Source: Bacteroidota bacterium (lineage in GTDB: Bacteria > Bacteroidota > Bacteroidia > Chitinophagales > Chitinophagaceae). Taken from it: a stretch of 64,000 nucleotides of DNA. The notes under the pieces are model-generated. The model saw nothing but the letters and a program-made list of their open reading frames with translations, ran no database searches and was not told where the DNA came from. Within the stretch, counting starts at the first letter, position 1. The number at the start of each line of letters is the position of its first letter. A program made the position numbers and the translations under genes. The stretch lies in NCBI GenBank assembly GCA_020161535.1, contig JAIUNW010000002.1, forward strand, positions 186,001 to 250,000, in the 5' to 3' direction. This document shows positions 9,075-17,802 of the stretch, in pieces.

Positions 9075-9933
9075 TACCGGTTTCTCCGGCGCGTATTCCT
9101 TTTTCTGTTTTGATGAGCCGGCTGCATTCGTGCAGCGGATCGTGCTCGTAAAAGAGGATGTACTTGTTTTCTGCGGCTTCTGTAAGAAACGACTCCTTTT
9201 CCTGCAAGGTTTCCAGCGGAAACATATCATAGGCCATCACATAAGGCAATGGAATATGGTTTACTGATGGCAGGAGGTCGGCCATATACACAATGGTATG
9301 GCCACGGTATTCAAACTGCGGCAACATCATCGCTTGTGTATGGCCGTTGGCAAACCGAACCTGTATATTATGGGTAAACGAAGCTGTTGCCAGTGGCACC
9401 AATTGATCGAGGTAGGGTGTTTCGTGTGGTACAGGAATAAACTGCAGTTTGCCGCTGTCGGCTATGGGCTGAATATTCTCCCGTAGAAAAGAGGCTTTTT
9501 CGCGGTTATTGGGGTGGGTGGCCCAATGCCAATGCGCTTCATTTGACCAATAAATGGCATTGGGAAAGGCCGGCACCAGTTTATCGCCTTCTCTTTTGAT
9601 GGCTCCGCCTACATGGTCAAAGTGCAGATGCGTGAGCAATACATCGGTGATATCATGGCGGGTAAAACCATGTTTTGCCAGTGAGCTGTCGAGCGTGTCG
9701 GTTCCATGCAAGTGGTAATGACTGAAGAAACGTTCGTCTTGTTTGTCGCCGATGCCCGTATCGACCAGGATGCGGCGATCGTTGTCGACAATCAACAAAC
9801 AACGCAGGGCCCAGGTACAAAGATTATTGTCATCGGCCGGATGTAAGCGGCTCCAAATGCTTTTGGGCACCACCCCAAACATGGCGCCGCCGTCGAGCTT
9901 GAAAAAGCCGGTATCGATACTATATACCTGCAT
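9049..9933 (-). CDS. MBL-fold metallo-hydrolase
   Basis: A 294-residue metallo-beta-lactamase-fold enzyme. The zinc-binding signature THLHFDHVGG is at residues 101-110; VDTGIGDKQ precedes it and further metal ligands are likely in FANGHTQAMM and MADLLPSVNHIP. The sequence resembles the quorum-quenching lactonase or alkylsulfatase-like branch, but no substrate can be assigned. It overlaps the upstream MFS gene by 14 bp, so it is the distal gene of the ftsX operon, and it overlaps the convergent DUF3108 gene. Confidence 0.85.
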   Translation of the reverse strand: MQVYSIDTGFFKLDGGAMFGVVPKSIWSRLHPADDNNLCTWALRCLLIVDNDRRILVDTGIGDKQDERFFSHYHLHGTDTLDSSLAKHGFTRHDITDVLLTHLHFDHVGGAIKREGDKLVPAFPNAIYWSNEAHWHWATHPNNREKASFLRENIQPIADSGKLQFIPVPHETPYLDQLVPLATASFTHNIQVRFANGHTQAMMLPQFEYRGHTIVYMADLLPSVNHIPLPYVMAYDMFPLETLQEKESFLTEAAENKYILFYEHDPLHECSRLIKTEKGIRAGETGTIEHLSAS

Positions 9934-11251
9934 GTTGTTTGGGATATACTTTATTGGTGTAAAAAAGAGCGATGAGTCCGCCGAGGAAGAAAACCCCCAA
10001 GGCTACAATCGAATTGCGCATACTCCCGGTCAGGTCTTCGAGATAACCAAATGTAAAAATGCCAATCACGATGGCGATCTTTTCCGTTACATCGAAAAAG
10101 CTGAAGAAAGAAGTGGTGTCATTGGTGACCGGCAACAGTTTTGAATAGGTGCTGCGGCTCATGCTTTGGATGCCGCCCATGACCAGGCCGACAGCGGCAG
10201 CCAGTATATAGAATTCGGTGGCGGTTTTTACAAAGTAACCAGCAATACAAATGGCAATCCAACAAACGACAGAGATCATCAGCACGGCCATGTTGCCAAT
10301 GCGTTTTGACAAGCGGCTTAATGCCACGGCACCGATGACAGCTACCAGTTGAATGAGGATGATGGTGGTCAGTAGTTTGGGCTCATCGTCGGGATGCGGA
10401 AATATTTCTTTCTTGGCGAAACCCGCGGCCACCAGCATCACGGTTTGTACGCCCATGCTGTACAGGAAAAAAGAAAGCAGGAACCTGCGCAGCGCGGGCA
10501 GTGCCCTTACTTGATGCCATACCAGTTTCAGCTCTTTGAATCCATTGGTGAGTACATTGGTGCGGGCTTTTCGTTCTGATATCGGTGGCAGCGGTAATAC
10601 ACGTAAGGTCATTTGCGCGAAACCAAACCACCATAGGCCCACGAGTAAAAAAGAGAACCGCGCACCAGCGGTTTTATCGGTGGGATCCAGCCCGAAAAAA
10701 GCCAGCAGTTCGGGTTTAAGGATCAATACAAAACAGATGATTTGCAGCAATACACTGCCGATATAACCGAGTGAAAAGCCTTTTGCTGAAACGCGGTCCT
10801 GGTCTTCAGGGGCGGCGATTTCAGGCAGGTAGGAATTGTAAAATACGAGGCTCGCCCAATAACCCAGTGCGGCAATACCGAACAAGATCATACCGTACTC
10901 TGTCATCCCCGGTTTAAAAAAGAAAAGTGCGGCACTGGCAGCCGATCCCATGATACAAAAGCCGCGCAGCCATACTTTTTTGTTGCGCCGGTAATCGGCA
11001 ATCGAACTTAGTATCGGCGAACTGATGGCCACCAATAGAAACACAACGGCCAACACATAATCCATCAGCGAAGTATTGATATAACTGCGGCCAAAGAAAG
11101 AAGTGTAATGCGCGCCTTTTTCATTGCCGGCACTGGTGATGCCAACAAAATAAGCGGGAAAAATGGTGGAAGTGATAACCAGGTTGTAGGCACTGTTTGC
11201 CCAGTCGTACATGGCCCAGCCGTTAATGACTCTTTTGGAAGCAGTTGGCAT
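9920..11251 (-). CDS. MFS transporter of the UMF1/Atg22-like family
   Basis: A 443-residue inner-membrane transporter with about 12 hydrophobic segments. The start MPTASKRVINGWAMYDWANSAYN is diagnostic for UMF1/Atg22-like MFS proteins, which have WxxYDWANS near the first helix. Later features include RSTYSKLLPVTNDTTSFFSFFDVTEKIAIVIG, also typical of the family. In yeast Atg22 exports amino acids from the vacuole; bacterial substrates are unknown. It lies 6 bp downstream of uppP and overlaps the metallo-hydrolase gene, so it is part of the ftsX operon. Confidence 0.88.
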   Translation of the reverse strand: MPTASKRVINGWAMYDWANSAYNLVITSTIFPAYFVGITSAGNEKGAHYTSFFGRSYINTSLMDYVLAVVFLLVAISSPILSSIADYRRNKKVWLRGFCIMGSAASAALFFFKPGMTEYGMILFGIAALGYWASLVFYNSYLPEIAAPEDQDRVSAKGFSLGYIGSVLLQIICFVLILKPELLAFFGLDPTDKTAGARFSFLLVGLWWFGFAQMTLRVLPLPPISERKARTNVLTNGFKELKLVWHQVRALPALRRFLLSFFLYSMGVQTVMLVAAGFAKKEIFPHPDDEPKLLTTIILIQLVAVIGAVALSRLSKRIGNMAVLMISVVCWIAICIAGYFVKTATEFYILAAAVGLVMGGIQSMSRSTYSKLLPVTNDTTSFFSFFDVTEKIAIVIGIFTFGYLEDLTGSMRNSIVALGVFFLGGLIALFYTNKVYPKQHAGI

Positions 11252-11257
11252 AATTGC

Positions 11258-12079
11258 TTATTGGATGACTTTCATCCAAAGCAATATAAGAAGAATTAGT
11301 CCCGCCGCAATCCGGTAATACCCGAACCATTTAAAGCCATGTTTTTGCAGGAAGCCGATAAAAAATTTAATCGCCAGCCAGGCCACCACAAAAGCCACCA
11401 CATTGCCAACGATGAAAGCCACCAGGTTGTCTTTTTGCATCAACAATTCATAGCCTTTCTGTACGCCGCCATTTGCGGCAGGCCATTTTTTCAGCAAGAG
11501 GCTATAACCGGTAGCGGCAGCCATTGTGGGTACGGCCAGGAAAAATGAGAACTCGGCGGCCAGGTTGCGGGTTAGTTTCTGCTGCATGCCACCAATGATG
11601 GAAGAGGCACTGCGACTAACACCCGGAATCATCGCAAGACATTGCCAGCAGCCAATGATAAATGCTTTGCCAAATGAAATGTCTTTTTCTTCGGTTATGG
11701 TTGGCCGTTGGAAAGCCTTATCGATCCAGATGAGTATAAAACCGCCGAGCAAAAGGGTGATGGCTACGGTCAGCGGACTCTCCAGCAATGCATCAATCTT
11801 ATCGGAAAAAAGAAAACCAAGTAGCAGTGCGGGAATAACGGCGATAAAAAGTTTGAGGTAGAAATTGATGTGTTTGAAATCGACGAATTTTTTCCAGTAG
11901 AGCACCACTACGGCAGCGATGGCGCCGAGTTGGACGGCCACTTCAAAGAGTTTGGTAAATGATTCGTGGTGAATGCCCAGCAGGGAACTCGCAATGATCA
12001 TGTGGCCGGTGGAGGAGATGGGTAGAAATTCGGTAAGACCTTCTACAATGGCCACGACCACGGCTTCAAAAACGGTCAT
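11258..12079 (-). CDS. uppP: Undecaprenyl-diphosphatase
   Basis: Integral-membrane phosphatase that recycles undecaprenyl pyrophosphate for peptidoglycan and O-antigen synthesis; its overproduction gives bacitracin resistance. The 273-residue protein has the two family motifs: [14 protein letters not shown] (about residues 14-27) and [13 protein letters not shown] near the middle, which carry the catalytic Glu, His and Arg residues. Multiple transmembrane segments and length match BacA/UppP. It starts 2 bp from the DUF3098 stop codon. The order ftsX, DUF3098, uppP is recurrent in Bacteroidota and links cell-wall lipid recycling with division. Confidence 0.96.
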   Translation of the reverse strand: MTVFEAVVVAIVEGLTEFLPISSTGHMIIASSLLGIHHESFTKLFEVAVQLGAIAAVVVLYWKKFVDFKHINFYLKLFIAVIPALLLGFLFSDKIDALLESPLTVAITLLLGGFILIWIDKAFQRPTITEEKDISFGKAFIIGCWQCLAMIPGVSRSASSIIGGMQQKLTRNLAAEFSFFLAVPTMAAATGYSLLLKKWPAANGGVQKGYELLMQKDNLVAFIVGNVVAFVVAWLAIKFFIGFLQKHGFKWFGYYRIAAGLILLILLWMKVIQ

Positions 12080-12081
12080 TT

Positions 12082-12339
12082 TCAGGCTTTCGGTTTCTTG
12101 AAAATGGCGTAGATCTCCAGGCCCAGTCCCAATAAGATCAGGATGGGGGCGATGGTGATGCGGGTGGTGCTGTACACTTCTTTTTGGTCAAAAACCGTGG
12201 GGTCGGTGCTTTTGCCGCCTGCCATTAAAAACATACCCAGGGCGATGATCGCCAGGCCGATGAGCATGTACAGGTAATTCTCCTTGCCGAAAAGACTTTC
12301 GGAAGTATGGGCGATGGATTTTGTTTCTTTTTTGGACAC
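12082..12339 (-). CDS. DUF3098 small membrane protein
   Basis: An 85-residue protein with two hydrophobic segments, [21 protein letters not shown] and [22 protein letters not shown], joined by a short loop with the DUF3098-typical [15 protein letters not shown]. The start codon is GTG at 12339. DUF3098 genes sit between ftsX and uppP in many Bacteroidota; their function is unknown, and the position suggests a division or envelope role. Confidence 0.85.
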   Translation of the reverse strand: MSKKETKSIAHTSESLFGKENYLYMLIGLAIIALGMFLMAGGKSTDPTVFDQKEVYSTTRITIAPILILLGLGLEIYAIFKKPKA

Positions 12340-12422
12340 AGCGGAAAATTATAAGTCAAAAAAATCGAAAGTCAAAAATAGGGGCTGCGGCCGGGGCCGC
12401 CAAATTTAAGGGCTCGCGGTAC

Positions 12423-13295
12423 TTAATAGAGGTCGTCGAGTTTCATTTTCAGGTACTTGATCACAGCACGGTGGGTGCTGAAAAGAGAGATCAGGATACC
12501 GAGAATAATGATACCGATGGCCAATAGGGAGAGCCAGGTCATATCGCGCATGGCCTTGATTTCGGGCAGTTGCTGTTCAGCAAACACCACCAGGGCAAAA
12601 ATGCCTGCCAGGGCAATCAGTCCGGCAATCAGGCCATTGATCACGGCGCGTGTATCCATGGGCCGCGAAATAAAGCCACGGGTTGCGCCAACCATTTGCA
12701 TGGTTTTGATCAGAAAACGGTTGCTGAACATGGCCAGTTTAATGGTATTGTCGATCAGCACAATCACTACCACACATAGTATAATAGCGATGGCCAGCAG
12801 GATGAAACTGATTTTGCGAACGTTTTCGTTCAGGCTGTTCACCAGCGATTTCGGATATTGAACATCGTTCACGCCAATATTTTGTTCGAGGTCGGCGGCG
12901 ATGGTAGCCAGCGAATCGGCATGCACATATTGGTTATTGAGTTTGAAGTCGATGCTGGCGGGCAGGGGATTGGCTTCGATGATGTTTTTCCAGTCATCGT
13001 TGCCGTCGGCGATGAATTTTTTACGCGCGGCTTCTTTGGTCACAAACTCATACTCCTTCACATAAGGTTTATTGGCAATATACTGGACGAGGGCGGCGCT
13101 GTCTTTCCCATTGAGGTTTTCGCGGAGGTAGACCCGTACTTCCACATTTTCTTTAAAATATTGACCCAGTTTATTGGCGTTGATCACGATCCAGCCGAGC
13201 AGGCCCAGGATAAAAAGCACCAGGGAGACCCCGAGAATCGACATAAAATAAGATGGCTGCGAACGCTTGGAAGAGGATTTTCCAACTTGGGACAT
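12423..13295 (-). CDS. ftsX: Cell division permease-like protein FtsX
   Basis: Inner-membrane partner of the ATPase FtsE; in other bacteria the complex activates peptidoglycan hydrolases at the septum. The 290-residue protein has an N-terminal membrane segment (YFMSILGVSLVLFILGLLGWIVI), an extracytoplasmic domain containing VEVRVYLRENLNGKDSAA, and three C-terminal membrane segments around the conserved ATRGFISRPMDTRAVINGLIAG loop. This is the standard FtsX layout. It heads the operon ftsX-DUF3098-uppP-MFS-hydrolase. No ftsE is adjacent, as is usual in Bacteroidota. Confidence 0.94.
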   Translation of the reverse strand: MSQVGKSSSKRSQPSYFMSILGVSLVLFILGLLGWIVINANKLGQYFKENVEVRVYLRENLNGKDSAALVQYIANKPYVKEYEFVTKEAARKKFIADGNDDWKNIIEANPLPASIDFKLNNQYVHADSLATIAADLEQNIGVNDVQYPKSLVNSLNENVRKISFILLAIAIILCVVVIVLIDNTIKLAMFSNRFLIKTMQMVGATRGFISRPMDTRAVINGLIAGLIALAGIFALVVFAEQQLPEIKAMRDMTWLSLLAIGIIILGILISLFSTHRAVIKYLKMKLDDLY

Positions 13296-13478
13296 GCTGT
13301 TTTATTTCAGTGGGTTAGTACTGTGGGACGCCGACAAAAATAGCCGTTTTACGCTTCAAATTGTATTTTTGCGCCCGTTAAACGAACCTGACCTGCCTGT
13401 TTATTGCGGGTTTCAGCCCCTTAAATCTCTTTTTAAGTTGGTTTTCACAAATCAGGCAGGTGTATTGAAAGGCAAAGC

Positions 13479-16256
13479 ATGGAATATAATTTCAGAAAGA
13501 TAGAGAAAGAATGGCAGCGGGTATGGAAAGAAACCGGTGCGTATAAAGTAAGCAACGATTCTGCAAAACCGAAAGCCTATGTGTTGGATATGTTCCCTTA
13601 TCCGAGTGGGGCCGGATTGCATGTAGGCCATCCGCTGGGATATATAGCCAGTGATATTTACAGTCGATTCAAAAGATTGAAAGGCTTCAATGTGCTGCAT
13701 CCGATGGGTTATGATGCGTTCGGTTTGCCTGCTGAGCAATATGCGATTGAGAATGGCGTGCACCCTGCGGTGAGCACGGAAAAGAATATTGAGAATTTCC
13801 GGAAGCAACTCGACAATATCGGTTTCTGTTTCGACTGGAGCCGCGAAGTGCGTACTTCTGATCCTGCTTATTATAAATGGACGCAATGGATTTTCCTGCA
13901 ATTGTTTTCTTCCTTTTTTAACCGTACGAACGGTAAGGCAGAGCCGATTTCAGGGCTGGTAGCGATTTTTGAAAAGGAAGGAAATATTGGGCATGTTTCT
14001 CCCGCCAACCCATCGTTGGTTTTTGATGCGGCTACCTGGAAAAGCTATTCACACAAACAGCAGCAGGATATCTTAATGGATTACCGCCTGGCCTATTGTG
14101 GCGAAGGCGAAGTGAACTGGTGTGAGGCCTTAGGTACGGTGTTGGCTAATGATGAAGTGGTGAACGGCGTGAGCGAACGAGGTGGGTATCCCGTGGTGAA
14201 GAAAAAATTGCGGCAATGGTATTTGCGGATCACTGAATATGCCGACCGCCTGCTGGAAGGCCTGGAACGCATTGATTTCAGTGAGGCGATGAAGGAAATG
14301 CAGACGAACTGGATTGGCCGGAGTTATGGCTCAGAGATTGATTTTAACGTGAAGAGTGAAAAGGCGACCGTTGATAAACTAAGGGTGTACACCACCCGGC
14401 CCGATACCATTTTTGGGGTTGATTTTATGGTGGTGGCGCCTGAGCTCGACTGGGTACCTGAACTCGCTTCGGCTGAACAGTTGCAGTCAGTACAAGACTA
14501 TCTTGACTATGTGAAAAGCCGGAGTGAGCGCGAGCGCATGGCCGAGAAAAAGATCAGTGGGGTGTTTACAGGTGCGTATGCCATCAATCCATTTGATGGC
14601 AGGGAAATACCCATTTGGATATCGGAATATGTGTTGGCAGGATATGGTACCGGCGCGATTATGGCGGTGCCCTGCGGCGATGAACGCGATTTCAAATTCG
14701 CCCAACATTTTGGCATTCCCATCACGAATATCATTGGCAGTCATTTTGATGGCGAAGAAGCCAACCCCACCAAAGAGGCTGTGCTGGAGAACAGCGGCTT
14801 TCTAACGGGGATGACTATGCGCGATGCCATTGGTGCCGCGATCGACAAGTTGGAAGTGATGGGCATTGGCAAGCGCAAAGTGAATTACCGCATGCGCGAT
14901 GCAGCGTTTAGCCGTCAGCGTTACTGGGGTGAACCCTTCCCGATTCAATGGAAGGCCGGCGAGGCGGTGCCCTTGCCGGTGGCTGATCTGCCATTGGCGC
15001 TTCCGCATGTAGATAGTTATAAACCCGGGCCCGAAGGGGAAGGGCCGTTGGCCAATATCCCGGCCTGGGTGGCCAAAGAACTGGAAACGAATACCATGCC
15101 CGGGTATGCAGGGTCGTCCTGGTATTTTTTACGGTATATGGATCCGCACAACAACCATGAACTCTGTAGCCGTAAGGCCAGTGATTATTGGGGGCAGGTC
15201 GATTTATACATTGGTGGTACCGAGCATGCCGTCGGACATTTGTTGTATAGCAGAATGTGGACCAAGGCCCTGTATGATTTGGGCTATATCGGCCATGATG
15301 AGCCGTATAAGAAATTGGTGAACCAGGGCATGATCCAGGGAAGCAGCCGATTTGTGTTCAGGGTGAATGGCACGAATACATTTGTTTCGAAAGGATTGTT
15401 GAGCGCAGATGGTACTTATCAGGGCAAAACGATCGACAAGCTCCATGTGGATGTAAATATTGTTGATGGCTATGAGCTCGATACGCAAGCTTTTACAAAA
15501 TGGCGGCCATCATTTGCTGACGCGGAATTTATACTGGAAGACGGAAAATACATTTGTGACAGTGAAGTGGAGAAGATGTCGAAGGGTAAATACAATACCG
15601 TTAACCCCGACGACCTGGTAGATAAATATGGGGCCGATACGTTTCGGATGTATGAAATGTTTTTGGGGCCGGTAGAGATGAGCAAACCCTGGGACACCAA
15701 GGGCATTGAAGGGGTGCATCGATTCTTGAAGAAGTTCTGGCGATTGTTTATGGACGAGGAGAAAGGATTGTTGGTGGTGGACGAGCCGGCCACCGCCGAA
15801 GAATTGAAAATATTGCATCGCACCATCCGCAAAATTGAAGAAGATACCGAACGATTCTCTTTTAATACGGCCGTGAGCAGTTTCATGATTTGTGTAAACG
15901 AACTGACAGAGTTGAAGAGCCGGAAGAAATCGATCTTGTCTGATTTGCTGGTATTGATCACCCCGTATGCGCCCCATATTGCCGAAGAATTGTGGCACCA
16001 AATTGGCAATGCCGGTTCGGTACTGGACGCGGCATTCCCGGTATTTGACGAAAAGTATGTACGGGAATCAGCGAAGGCCTATCCGGTAGCGATCAATGGT
16101 AAAACCAGGGCCGAGATCACTATTTCATTGGAAGCGAACCAGCAGGAAGTAGAACAGATTGTACTGGCTGATACGTCGATCGCCAAATGGCTGGAAGGCA
16201 AGCCCCCTAAAAAAGTCATCTATGTGAAGAACAAGATGATCAATGTGGTGATTTGA
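13479..16256 (+). CDS. leuS: Leucyl-tRNA synthetase
   Basis: Class Ia synthetase charging tRNA-Leu. The 925-residue protein carries the HIGH-type signature in FPYPSGAGLHVGHPLGY (about residues 36-52), a CP1 editing domain with TTRPDTIFGVDFMVVAPE, the DRYWGE-like segment SRQRYWGEPFPIQWK, WYFLRYMDPHN, and the KMSKS-type loop as EKMSKGKYN. The C-terminal anticodon-binding and leucine-specific domains are complete. The CP1 region has the longer insert common in Bacteroidota LeuRS. It is divergent from ftsX and its last 17 bp overlap the convergent secreted-protein gene. Confidence 0.97.
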   Translation: MEYNFRKIEKEWQRVWKETGAYKVSNDSAKPKAYVLDMFPYPSGAGLHVGHPLGYIASDIYSRFKRLKGFNVLHPMGYDAFGLPAEQYAIENGVHPAVSTEKNIENFRKQLDNIGFCFDWSREVRTSDPAYYKWTQWIFLQLFSSFFNRTNGKAEPISGLVAIFEKEGNIGHVSPANPSLVFDAATWKSYSHKQQQDILMDYRLAYCGEGEVNWCEALGTVLANDEVVNGVSERGGYPVVKKKLRQWYLRITEYADRLLEGLERIDFSEAMKEMQTNWIGRSYGSEIDFNVKSEKATVDKLRVYTTRPDTIFGVDFMVVAPELDWVPELASAEQLQSVQDYLDYVKSRSERERMAEKKISGVFTGAYAINPFDGREIPIWISEYVLAGYGTGAIMAVPCGDERDFKFAQHFGIPITNIIGSHFDGEEANPTKEAVLENSGFLTGMTMRDAIGAAIDKLEVMGIGKRKVNYRMRDAAFSRQRYWGEPFPIQWKAGEAVPLPVADLPLALPHVDSYKPGPEGEGPLANIPAWVAKELETNTMPGYAGSSWYFLRYMDPHNNHELCSRKASDYWGQVDLYIGGTEHAVGHLLYSRMWTKALYDLGYIGHDEPYKKLVNQGMIQGSSRFVFRVNGTNTFVSKGLLSADGTYQGKTIDKLHVDVNIVDGYELDTQAFTKWRPSFADAEFILEDGKYICDSEVEKMSKGKYNTVNPDDLVDKYGADTFRMYEMFLGPVEMSKPWDTKGIEGVHRFLKKFWRLFMDEEKGLLVVDEPATAEELKILHRTIRKIEEDTERFSFNTAVSSFMICVNELTELKSRKKSILSDLLVLITPYAPHIAEELWHQIGNAGSVLDAAFPVFDEKYVRESAKAYPVAINGKTRAEITISLEANQQEVEQIVLADTSIAKWLEGKPPKKVIYVKNKMINVVI

Positions 16257-17253
16257 TGAGCCTGATCAGGGCGCTGCTTTGTTCGTTGGCAAAGAGTCGT
16301 GCTTCGTACCGTTTGTCGCCCACCATCGCCACCATAAACGACGTATTGGGCGGAATGCTGCCAAGGTTTTCTGCGACCATCACCAGTTCATTGTCCGCCG
16401 CCAGCTCATTGGCCGGTAATTTAATGATATACGCCTGTTCGGTGAGCCGGATATGTTCAAAGATCATTTTCCCATTCAGGAATAGTGCGATGGAATCGCC
16501 ATCCACCTGGGCATTGTCGTAGAAGCGAAGTTCGATGGTTTCGGCAGTGATGGGTATGACTGTTTGCAATACATTTTTCCGGGCAGAAAATTTTTGTTCC
16601 GTAATGCCGGTTGGATTTGGTGCCTTGGTCGGCAAAGGAATATTGATGTCGGTTGCTGCGATTGGGGCGGGTTGACTGCTGGCCACCGGGCTGGCGGTAA
16701 GTGGCCGGGGTTCGTCGGGCATTTTTGCGGCGATGCCAAAGCGGGCGATGATATCGATCAGTTCAGGATCGTTGGCACCTACAAAATAATTGTCAATAAT
16801 ATAGTCCCATTCGTCGGGAAACTGCGAGCTGGTTTGTTTTACGAGATGGACGCTGGCAGGGGTAGCCCGGTTATTGTCGCGTGGGGTACTATTACCATCC
16901 AAGAACATCTCTTCGCCCCCGGGGCAACTGAAATCAGCCACCATGAGTTGGGCGGCGGGGTCGGCACCAATTTGCAAGGTGTAACGGGGCTTTTGTTCGT
17001 CGATCAGGATTTCGTCCCACCAAATCACTTCATTGGTTTCGGGGTCGAAATGGCCTTTGACGCTGTATCGGCGATAACTGTTTTTGCCAGTATAGTAATA
17101 GGCAACGCCCAGGATTTCATCTCCCTTTTTGACGAGTTTCAGTTCAGTTGGTTGGCGATTGATTTTGCCACGCCAAACGCCGGTAATGGTTTGGGCGGAG
17201 CTGCAAAGAAAAAAAGACGAAAAAAGAAAAAGGAGGAAGCTGGGTTTAAACAT
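16240..17253 (-). CDS. Secreted hypothetical protein
   Basis: A 337-residue exported protein with a clear signal peptide (MFKPSFLLFLFSSFFLCSSAQ). The first part (TITGVWRGKINRQPTELKL...VKGHFDPETNEVIWWDE) looks like a small lipocalin-type or DUF2147-like beta-barrel. A proline/alanine-rich linker near residues 185-215 leads to a C-terminal beta-sandwich-like part with ELRFYDNAQVDGDSIALFLNGK, a pattern seen in carbohydrate-binding-like modules. I do not recognise the family with certainty. It ends inside the 3' end of leuS and faces the 0.55-kb spacer before susC. Confidence 0.7.
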   Translation of the reverse strand: MFKPSFLLFLFSSFFLCSSAQTITGVWRGKINRQPTELKLVKKGDEILGVAYYYTGKNSYRRYSVKGHFDPETNEVIWWDEILIDEQKPRYTLQIGADPAAQLMVADFSCPGGEEMFLDGNSTPRDNNRATPASVHLVKQTSSQFPDEWDYIIDNYFVGANDPELIDIIARFGIAAKMPDEPRPLTASPVASSQPAPIAATDINIPLPTKAPNPTGITEQKFSARKNVLQTVIPITAETIELRFYDNAQVDGDSIALFLNGKMIFEHIRLTEQAYIIKLPANELAADNELVMVAENLGSIPPNTSFMVAMVGDKRYEARLFANEQSSALIRLIKSPH

Positions 17254-17802
17254 AGCGACAGAATTCTCGCCAAACTAACGTGTTGAACCGAAAACTAGTA
17301 CAAACAAATCCCTAAAATGGGCGGAAAACGGTGCATCATTCGTTATCCGGTGGTTAAACATGGTTCTGCTTTAATTAAAAAGAACGCCGCACTGGCTGGC
17401 AACAATGGTGGTAAAATTTACAGGTAGAAAAAATTTGTTGCGCGAACAGAGGCATTTATTACCAGTATAAATATTAAAAATACCCTAAAATTGCAACCAT
17501 GAATGGCCTTATTTTCTGCTGATTCGGGTCGGTTTTGCCTGCTGCGGGGTTAAAATAATTGTGGTTTGCGATAAAAAATAACGATTTGTTAAAAGGAAAC
17601 CCCTATTTTTGCCTATATGTATTTTGTACACACATGAAATTTATTTCATCTGGCAGCATAATTTAACTTTTTGTTGCCTAGTGTTCAAATATACACAACC
17701 TGTAAACTGATTGCTGCAATAAGAAGGATGCCGGTTGGAACACAGAATAGTAAAGACTTTTTATAAACCGTCACGAGAAACAAAAATCAAAACACTAACA
17801 TT
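17254..17802. other. Intergenic spacer upstream of susC
   Basis: No convincing gene lies in these 549 bp. The stretch is AT-rich and serves as the regulatory region between the divergent secreted-protein gene and susC. The best promoter candidate is TTTG at 17585-17588 with TATTTTTG at 17604-17611, although the 15-bp gap is shorter than the usual 19. No sigma/anti-sigma or SusR-type regulator gene is adjacent. Confidence 0.5.
17585..17611 (+). promoter_or_regulatory. Candidate promoter of the susCD locus
   Basis: TATTTTTG (17604-17611) matches the Bacteroidota -7 consensus TAnnTTTG exactly. A TTTG at 17585-17588 may be the -33 element, but the spacing is 15 bp, shorter than the greA promoter in this window. 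The implied leader to the susC ATG would be about 185 nt. Confidence 0.35.
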